Source: JAVVEH01 sp032251435
GTDB lineage: Bacteria; Verrucomicrobiota; Lentisphaeria; Oligosphaerales; MVZH01
Assembly (NCBI GenBank): GCA_032251435.1
Contig: JAVVEH010000078.1
Coordinates: 1 to 8,155 of the forward strand
DNA: 8,155 nucleotides
Direction of reading: 5' to 3'
The position numbers were made by a program, and so were the translations under genes. This document shows positions 1 to 4,976 of the stretch, piece by piece. The notes beneath the pieces were generated by a model, which did no database searches, had not been told where the DNA came from, and worked only from the letters and a program-made list of their open reading frames with translations. The stretch's first letter is position 1, and every line of letters begins with the position of its first letter.

Positions 1-19
1 CCGCCCGCATCATGTCACC

Positions 20-135
20 TCCGCACGTCTTTTCACTTTGAGACCGAGATAAAACAATCCACGATTCTGAGACTGTTCCCTTACCATACCGCATGATTTT
101 TCATATGCAATCTATAAATAACCTGTCCCTTTATT
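20..135. repeat. tandem direct repeat, copy 1 (117-bp period)
   Basis: First of two adjacent copies. It matches bases 137-252 at 114 of 116 positions; the differences are G46 against A163 and T119 against C236. The unit is richer in A+T than the flanking DNA, has no convincing reading frame, and contains a small hairpin (ATGA, loop TTTT, TCAT at 93-104). Its end reads AACCTGTCCCTTTATT. I recall motifs of this kind around REP-associated IS200-like transposase genes in environmental genomes, but no transposase is present here. The repeat is seen directly; the mobile link is inference. Confidence 0.93.
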
Positions 136-136
136 T

Positions 137-252
137 TCCGCACGTCTTTTCACTTTGAGACCAAGATAAAACAATCCACGATTCTGAGACTGTTCCCTTA
201 CCATACCGCATGATTTTTCATATGCAATCTATAAACAACCTGTCCCTTTATT
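137..252. repeat. tandem direct repeat, copy 2 (117-bp period)
   Basis: Second copy of the unit, directly abutting the first with a 117-base period. The same ATGA-TTTT-TCAT hairpin recurs at 210-221, and the copy ends in the same CTGTCCCTTTATT. Immediately after it come a few more T/A-rich bases (GCTTTATTGC) and then the sequence returns to high G+C. The near-identity of the copies suggests a recent duplication or conservation by gene conversion. Confidence 0.93.
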
Positions 253-265
253 GCTTTATTGCGCA

Positions 266-613
266 TTATTTTTGCGCCGCGAACAGCGGAGCGGGAACAA
301 TGTCGGTTGACAACGCGTCCACATACAGGACACAGGCGGTTTGCTGAATCCCGGTCGGGATGGCTGTTTGTTTGGGCTTCTTTGGCCGCGGCGGTTCGAC
401 TCGACGGCGTGGAAGACCGGGAAATTTCACGAAAGCGCTTGCGGTAGGCGGAACGGGTGATAAATTAGTGCATGCGTTGGCCACGTGCGTCAGTCGCTGA
501 TTATCCGGCGCGACGGTGATTTCCGCCACGTGACAGTTCGATGTCACGGAGACGGTGTCGTCGGCATGGACGGCGTGCGTGACGTTAAAAACATACGACG
601 GCGGAAAGCCGCC
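266..613 (-). pseudogene. possible gene remnant, open minus-strand frame without ATG
   Basis: The minus strand is open from 613 down to a TAA at 266-268, about 115 codons. No ATG occurs in frame near the beginning; the first usable start is GTG at 547 (93 residues, starting MTSNCHVAEITV) and it has no Shine-Dalgarno site. The first half reads like ordinary protein; the second half is basic and proline-rich (RRRVEPPRPKKPKQ). I do not recognise it. It could be a 5'-truncated gene, a small real gene with a GTG start, or a chance frame in G+C-rich DNA. This is the only notable content of the stretch 255-599. Confidence 0.2.
600..613 (+). promoter_or_regulatory. GC hairpin in the 5' leader of the PEP-CTERM gene
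   Basis: GGCGG (600-604) pairs with CCGCC (609-613) around the loop AAAG, ending 11 bases before the ATG at 625. No Shine-Dalgarno sequence lies between hairpin and ATG (CTAAAAGTTAT), so the structure sits where it could influence initiation. The pairing is seen directly; a regulatory role is inference. It is too short to call as a known riboswitch. Confidence 0.35.
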
Positions 614-624
614 CTAAAAGTTAT

Positions 625-1281
625 ATGAAGAAGCTTGTTTTATCCATACTTGTCGGTTGCCTGGTGGTCGTGACACCGGTCCGGGGGCTTATTGTCCTGG
701 ACGTGGTGGAAACCGGCACGGCCGCCACCTCGATCAACGCGAGACAAGGGGACACAATTTCCCTGACGACGCTGATAAGCACCGACACCGAACAGTTCGC
801 TGTCCTTTCATACACCATCTCTTTGACGGTGGACGACTGGACCCTGCTTAACCGGGAGTATACAGATTATGGCTGGTCAAATGTTTTTCCCTTTGACCAA
901 AGCGTGCCCGGTGACGGCGCCACGGCGGAGGTGATCACCAACGACCTGTATTCGGCCACGCCGGATGTCGCTGATTTTTATTTCAACAGCGGTCGCTCGG
1001 CTAGTACGAGTGGCCCAGATATCACCATCGAGACCTTCGATTTGCAGATTCCTTTGACCGCCACCATGACCACCTACACCCTGACCTTGACACCGATAAG
1101 CCTTAGCGATTTCAGTGGCACCCCTGTTCCCGGCTTTGACACAACACCGGTCGACTTCGATATCATCGTCGGGGCGGTTCCCGAGCCCGGATCCCTGGCG
1201 CTGGTCGGCGCCGCCCTGGTCTCGCTCTGCATGACCCGGCGGCGGAGGCGCCCCGCGGCAACGATCGGCGGCACGTGCTAA
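625..1281 (+). CDS. PEP-CTERM sorting-domain protein, exported
   Basis: This is a 218-residue small surface or matrix protein of unknown specific role. An N-terminal signal peptide is plain: MKK, then a hydrophobic run to about residue 20. The middle is rich in Thr, Ser, Asp and beta-forming residues, like many extracellular PEP-CTERM proteins. The C-terminus has the sorting tail: VPEPGS at 185-190, a hydrophobic segment at 191-203 and five arginines at 205-209. In this family the tail is recognised by an exosortase (EpsH type), which cleaves near the PEP motif; none is in the window. Unusually, nine residues (PAATIGGTC) follow the arginine cluster, where most family members stop soon after it. 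Cysteines occur only in the signal peptide (C12), the tail helix (C202) and the last position. The ATG at 625 is chosen because it starts the signal peptide. The gene is monocistronic, tail-to-tail with the next gene. Confidence 0.9.
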   Translation: MKKLVLSILVGCLVVVTPVRGLIVLDVVETGTAATSINARQGDTISLTTLISTDTEQFAVLSYTISLTVDDWTLLNREYTDYGWSNVFPFDQSVPGDGATAEVITNDLYSATPDVADFYFNSGRSASTSGPDITIETFDLQIPLTATMTTYTLTLTPISLSDFSGTPVPGFDTTPVDFDIIVGAVPEPGSLALVGAALVSLCMTRRRRRPAATIGGTC

Positions 1282-1284
1282 TCC

Positions 1285-1306
1285 GGATGACCGGCATCCC
1301 CGTTTT
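1285..1306 (+). terminator. weak terminator-like hairpin after the PEP-CTERM gene
   Basis: GGATG (1285-1289) pairs with CATCC (1295-1299) around the loop ACCGG, starting four bases after the stop codon, and is followed by CCGTTTT. The stem is only five pairs and the T run only four, so it is weak by the usual standard for factor-independent termination. Its position right behind the stop is the main support. Confidence 0.3.
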
Positions 1307-1402
1307 AAACGCCGCGTGACGGTGGTTGTCCGGCCGCGGGATGATCCACAACCCCCTCCAGCTCCACGTTCCCCTTCTCAGCTCCCCTTTCAGAAATGGT
1401 CC

Positions 1403-2011
1403 TTACTTTTGCTTTTCAAATTCTTTGAACAGCATCCGGTGCAGCGGGGAAAACGCTTTTTTTCTCCGCCCGGATTCAGGTGGAGTTTCCGGGCGCCGGG
1501 ACCGTCGTCGCCGCAACTCCTCGGCCCGGACATCGAGCATATGAAAAATGACCGCCTCGGCATCCTTCGGCAGATCCACCACGTCGGGGGCGACACTCAA
1601 TGGGTAAACCGTTCTGACCGGTCGTAAAATCGCCCCGCCCAAGTGGGCTCCGGCGAACCAGTATTCGTGCTCTTCCTCTCCGGTGCTGGCGACAATGCCG
1701 TTTTTATCCACCAGCATATACAGCTCATTGATATACAAATCTTCCGTCGGATGAAGCGGTTTGAATTCCAGCACGGTGGTCCGCCGTGAGACAGTATCGG
1801 CTCCGTCATATTCCGTATTGGCCTCGCCCATGCCGTAAAACCAGTAGTCGACACCATTCAGGGCGACACCGACAACCGCGTCGAGTAACGAATCATTATT
1901 CAGCACCCGGTAGGGCTTCCCGGCGTTGTAGACACGCAACGATTCCACCTCAATCGCGGTGTCATCCACAAATCGGTTGGTCTCTATTATTTTATCGATG
2001 TCTTCAAACAT
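1403..2011 (-). CDS. hypothetical protein, 202 residues
   Basis: I do not recognise this protein. It begins MFEDIDKIIETNRFVDD at an ATG whose complement is 2009-2011; a weak GGAAAT lies about eight bases upstream. There is no signal peptide or membrane segment, so it is probably cytoplasmic. The first 150 or so residues look like a folded, mixed alpha/beta domain rich in acidic and aromatic residues (VDYWFYGMGEAN, INELYMLVDKNGIV, EEHEYWFAGAHLGG). The C-terminal 40 residues are strongly basic and likely disordered (ELRRRRSRRPETPPESGRRK) before a short amphipathic end. The basic tail could bind nucleic acid or acidic partners, but that is inference. It is convergent with the PEP-CTERM gene and divergent from lptD. 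Its length, complete frame and protein-like composition favour a real gene over an antisense shadow; the plus strand here carries no credible competitor. Confidence 0.72.
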   Translation of the reverse strand: MFEDIDKIIETNRFVDDTAIEVESLRVYNAGKPYRVLNNDSLLDAVVGVALNGVDYWFYGMGEANTEYDGADTVSRRTTVLEFKPLHPTEDLYINELYMLVDKNGIVASTGEEEHEYWFAGAHLGGAILRPVRTVYPLSVAPDVVDLPKDAEAVIFHMLDVRAEELRRRRSRRPETPPESGRRKKAFSPLHRMLFKEFEKQK

Positions 2012-2085
2012 GGATATTTCCGGATCTGGACACGGATGCCCACCGTCGCAGTCGTGTCGAGGGCCTGACAGGAGAGCCTCGACTG

Positions 2086-2113
2086 GTATAGTAACCGTGT
2101 GACAGACGGCGTC
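2086..2113 (-). promoter_or_regulatory. possible promoter for the minus-strand hypothetical gene
   Basis: Reading the minus strand toward the gene that starts at 2011, GTGACG is followed 16 bases later by TACTAT. Each matches four of six bases of the sigma-70 consensus (TTGACA, TATAAT) at acceptable spacing, about 75 bases before the start codon. The call is weak and rests on position as much as sequence. Confidence 0.2.
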
Positions 2114-2238
2114 ACTTTATTATTGCCCCGCCGCGGCTTTTGAGCCAAAGCGTGTCATGACACCACCCGACCCGCGGCAAGGGGTGTCGTCCCATTTACA
2201 ACAGCGCCCCTGTGTGGGCTCGTCGGTGTAAGTATACT

Positions 2239-2299
2239 TTGACATTGCCGTCACGCCAACGTTGCTCAAGCGCATAGGCGACGGCGCCGTCTTTTTTTT
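2239..2299 (+). promoter_or_regulatory. structured leader: TTGACA box, bulged hairpin and T8 run upstream of lptD
   Basis: A perfect TTGACA lies at 2239-2244, but there is no good -10 hexamer at 16-18 bases. Directly behind it, GCCGT (2247-2251) and CGCC (2254-2257) can pair with ACGGC (2281-2285) and GGCG (2277-2280), giving nine pairs with a two-base bulge and a 19-base loop. GCCGTC then follows at 2286-2291, and eight T's at 2292-2299. GACGGC (2280-2285) has two identical possible partners, the GCCGTC at 2247 and the one at 2286. It could be a terminator closing a short transcript, or an attenuator in the lptD leader. The pairing is visible; the function is inferred. Confidence 0.4.
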
Positions 2300-2301
2300 G
2301 A

Positions 2302-2478
2302 CGCCGCGGCAAACGAAATGGGTTCAGGGGTGTCGGGAAAGTCAACCCGCCGGCGAAAAAACAGGCTGAAATCACCGCCATCGACGCCTTCCAGGGGCAT
2401 GGCGCGCGTATTTTCTTTGGAACCGTTGAGGGAGAGTGGACGCGGATGGAAAAAGTCGCTATGTTATGCGGGTGCTAG
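2302..2478 (+). pseudogene. coding-looking frame ending just before lptD; possible remnant
   Basis: A plus-strand frame, different from that of lptD, is open from 2302 to TAG at 2476-2478, about 58 codons. It has no start codon until ATG at 2446, which would give only MEKVAMLCGC. Its codons look like the neighbouring genes (KKQAEITAIDAFQGHGARIF). It ends 25 bases before the chosen lptD start. A second short frame with similar character (FDIAVTPTLLKRIGDGAVFF) covers about 2239-2298 in another phase and meets it near the T8 run. It could be the eroded or frameshifted end of an upstream gene, a leader peptide, or chance. I do not recognise a family. Confidence 0.22.
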
Positions 2479-2503
2479 AGAAATGTCAACTTCAGGGTTC
2501 CTC

Positions 2504-4876
2504 ATGACTAAACGACTTGCCGCTTGCCAGATCTTTTTGGTGATGGTCTTTTTATTCACTGCCGCGTTCGCGGCGGCCGCCGCCGCGGAGGATGAGGGCG
2601 CGTCCATGCGGGTGGAAGCGGATGATTACAATTTGGACGCGGCCACCGGTGTGGCCACCGGCACCGGCAATGTCAAAATTGTCTACCAAGGGTTGGTGCT
2701 GGAGGCGGACAGCCTCACGGTCAACTTGAAAACAAAAGATGTCGAGGCCGCTGGCAATGTGTTTTTATATAGTTTGGAAGAACCGGGCATTGAGATCGCG
2801 AAAGGCCACGATTTCTACTGGAAAGGCCAAAGTGTTAAAGGCAATTTTAATACCCGGAGATTCCAGGTGGGGGCATCCCGGGGCAAGCTGGATGAATGGT
2901 ACACCGTGTCCAAAACGGGCGATTTTGACCCCAATGGCGATGTCATTCTCACGCGTGTCGGGGTCAGCACATGTGAATACTTGATCGACGGACACGCGCA
3001 TTACCGCATCGAAGCCAAAGAAGTGCGCTACAATAGCCAGACGGAACGCTTCACCGCTAAACACGCGGTGTACAAAATTGGCGATGTGCCGGTGTTTTAC
3101 TGGCCCTGGATCGCCTGGGACACCACGAATACGAGCGCGGGGGGAATTCGCTTCCAGGCCGGCCATAACAGTGATTGGGGCGCTTTTTTGTTGATGTCCA
3201 GAAAATGGCGGATCAATGATCTGCTGCAAACAGAAGTTGATGTTGACCTGATGAGCCAGCGGGGAGTCGGACTGGGGAATGAAACGCGACTTGACACAGA
3301 CCGGTCGGCGTCAACCTTGCGCTTGTATTATTTAGCTGACCAGGACCCCCCGGAAAACGACATCGAGGATGGCATGAACCGCCGCTTTGACGTGGAAAGC
3401 CAACGGTACAGGGTTCATCTGTCCCACATGAGTGAGTGGGTCAAGGGGCTGACGTTGCGCGGGAATGTTGATGTCCTCAGCGATATTGACATGCTTGAGG
3501 AATGGTTCAGTGACGACTTCCGGACGGTGAGACAGCCCACCTCGTTCGCTGACCTGCGCTACGAGCACGAGCTCTTCACCATGTCACTCACCGCGAAATT
3601 CCGGGTGAATGATTTTTACACGGTGTCTGAAAAGCTGCCTGAATTACGACTTGACACACCGCGGCGACAGGTGTTTGGCCTGCCCGTGTACCATCAGAGT
3701 GAGACCAGTCTGGCCTTCTTGCGCATGAATATGCGTGATTTTGATGTGGACAACGCCGTCGAAGCCGCTTTCCTGGCTGTCCGCCTGCCAACGTATGCCG
3801 GTTTCTTTAATGATCGAAACGCCTATGAGACTTTCCGTTTCGACACGGCCCACATGGTTTACGCGCCGTTTTCTCTGGCCGACGTTCAGATTGTCCCCCG
3901 CGGGGGCGTGCGGTTGACTTACTACGACAAAACCAGCGCCCGGGATGTCACGGATGACGAGTTGCGGTTGATGTTCTCCTTTGATGACCCGGATGTGACC
4001 GTGCCGGCTAACAACGCGGTTTTTTATGATGACGACGGCGGCAGCGCCTGGCGGTTCGCCGGTGAGTTGGGGCTGGAAGTGAGCACGAAATTCACCGGTG
4101 TGTGGGAAAACGCTGAAAATGACCTGTTGGACATTGACGGATTGCGTCATATTGTCCAGCCTTATCTGAATTACACGTATATCAGCGATCCCAATGAAGA
4201 GCGTGAGTCCCTGATGTATTTTGATGAAATCGACCGTTTGCGGGAAGAAAATTTTGTCCGTCTCGGCGTGAATCAGCGGTTGCAGACCCGGGCGGGGGAA
4301 AAGGGGGCTCAACGCATCCGCACGCTGGCCAGTTGGGAAAATTATCTGGACACCCATTTGGGTCCGGCAGAGGCCCGGTCCCGGGCCGGCGATTTTGGCA
4401 GCCGGCTTAGCTTCAACCCCCGTGATGAGATGTCGTTTTGGGGCACCGCGCTGGCCAGCATGCGCACGGGCCGGGTGCGGTGGTTTGAACTTGGCGCCAC
4501 GCTGGGCCGGAAGGATGTGCTGGCTTTCCACCTGTCATGGCTCGCCCGTGACGATGAGCAGCCCCTGCCCTTGTATAGCTTCGGCAGTACGCTGGATGAT
4601 GTTTCCGGGGCGAACATGACTAGTGTGGATCTAGGCAACAGTCACTTGCTGAAATTAGGCGTTGATTTTCGGATCAATGATCTCACCTCCGGCTCGGCCT
4701 ACTATGTGTATGACGTGCGGGAAGGTGAGCTGGAGCGGCAAGTCTACCAGATCAATCGGGATTTGCACTGCTGGACGGGTAGCATTTACGCCAGTGAGAA
4801 AGATGATGATTTCACCGTGGGGGTCGCTTTGCAGTTGAAAGCCTTTCCAGGTGTCCGCATCTCTTCAGGCTTATGA
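2504..4876 (+). CDS. lptD: LPS-assembly outer-membrane protein LptD
   Basis: This is the 790-residue outer-membrane beta-barrel that, with lipoprotein LptE, inserts lipopolysaccharide into the outer leaflet; the length matches E. coli LptD (784). Residues 1-28 are a signal peptide (MTKR, hydrophobic core, poly-Ala). Residues 35-145 carry the OstA/LptA-like jellyroll, with the family's repeated pattern (VATGTGNVKIV, LEADSLTVNL, VEAAGNVFLY). The motif LTRVGVSTCEYL around C157 is the conserved 'TxC' region joining jellyroll and barrel. The rest is barrel, with alternating aromatic strands to the end. The mature protein has just two cysteines, C157 and C756 (LHCWTGSIYAS). I chose the ATG at 2504 because it starts the signal peptide and has CAGGG six bases upstream; the same frame is open back to an ATG at 2318, but those 62 residues are basic and not protein-like. 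An ATG at 2483 is also possible. It is the first gene of a probable operon with the ABC exporter. Confidence 0.93.
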   Translation: MTKRLAACQIFLVMVFLFTAAFAAAAAAEDEGASMRVEADDYNLDAATGVATGTGNVKIVYQGLVLEADSLTVNLKTKDVEAAGNVFLYSLEEPGIEIAKGHDFYWKGQSVKGNFNTRRFQVGASRGKLDEWYTVSKTGDFDPNGDVILTRVGVSTCEYLIDGHAHYRIEAKEVRYNSQTERFTAKHAVYKIGDVPVFYWPWIAWDTTNTSAGGIRFQAGHNSDWGAFLLMSRKWRINDLLQTEVDVDLMSQRGVGLGNETRLDTDRSASTLRLYYLADQDPPENDIEDGMNRRFDVESQRYRVHLSHMSEWVKGLTLRGNVDVLSDIDMLEEWFSDDFRTVRQPTSFADLRYEHELFTMSLTAKFRVNDFYTVSEKLPELRLDTPRRQVFGLPVYHQSETSLAFLRMNMRDFDVDNAVEAAFLAVRLPTYAGFFNDRNAYETFRFDTAHMVYAPFSLADVQIVPRGGVRLTYYDKTSARDVTDDELRLMFSFDDPDVTVPANNAVFYDDDGGSAWRFAGELGLEVSTKFTGVWENAENDLLDIDGLRHIVQPYLNYTYISDPNEERESLMYFDEIDRLREENFVRLGVNQRLQTRAGEKGAQRIRTLASWENYLDTHLGPAEARSRAGDFGSRLSFNPRDEMSFWGTALASMRTGRVRWFELGATLGRKDVLAFHLSWLARDDEQPLPLYSFGSTLDDVSGANMTSVDLGNSHLLKLGVDFRINDLTSGSAYYVYDVREGELERQVYQINRDLHCWTGSIYASEKDDDFTVGVALQLKAFPGVRISSGL

Positions 4877-4891
4877 CCCGTATGGTGCAAA

Positions 4892-4914
4892 TTCCAGGGC
4901 GTAAGAGCCTGGAA
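4892..4914 (+). promoter_or_regulatory. intergenic hairpin between lptD and the ABC gene
   Basis: TTCCAGG (4892-4898) pairs perfectly with CCTGGAA (4908-4914) around a nine-base loop, 16 bases after the lptD stop. There is no T run, so it is unlikely to be a factor-independent terminator. CCTTTCCAGG inside the end of lptD (4842-4851) could compete for the same right arm. An mRNA-stability or processing element is a reasonable guess. Confidence 0.4.
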
Positions 4915-4932
4915 AAGGTCGTCAACGTAAGT

Positions 4933-4958
4933 GGGAACGACTGATGTTCTCACGATAA
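4933..4958 (+). other. ribosome site plus ATG and four-codon reading frame before the ABC gene
   Basis: GGGA (4933-4936) stands seven bases before ATG at 4944-4946, which reads MFSR and stops at TAA (4956-4958). This ATG is in the same phase as the ABC gene, whose open frame resumes right after the TAA. It may be a tiny leader that couples initiation to the TTG at 4977, or a sign that the original start was lost by a nonsense change or sequencing error. Confidence 0.3.
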
Positions 4959-4976
4959 ATTTGGATATTCGCCGCC

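Noticed and set aside
20..252. CRISPR array
   Set aside because: There are two abutting 117-bp copies with no spacers between them; the unit length and arrangement do not fit.
540..624. Known riboswitch upstream of the PEP-CTERM gene (for example a cyclic-di-GMP type)
   Set aside because: Only a single short hairpin is present; the conserved loop sequences and multi-stem layout of those riboswitches are not seen.
1316..1627. 103-residue plus-strand frame after the PEP-CTERM gene
   Set aside because: It overlaps the end of the minus-strand 202-residue gene, has Pro/Arg/Ser-rich low-quality composition and no ribosome site.
2196..2381. 61-residue minus-strand frame in the lptD leader
   Set aside because: It runs antisense across the hairpin and T run, has no ribosome site and an arginine-rich shadow-like composition.
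2318..2503. 62-residue N-terminal extension of LptD from the ATG at 2318
   Set aside because: The extension is basic and Ser/Arg-rich and would bury the signal peptide; the ATG at 2504 starts a classical signal peptide and has a ribosome site.
3644..4531. 295-residue minus-strand open frame inside lptD
   Set aside because: It is antisense to a well-supported gene, has shadow-like composition (rich in Pro, Arg, Gln, His, Ile) and no recognisable motif; long antisense frames are expected in G+C-rich genes.
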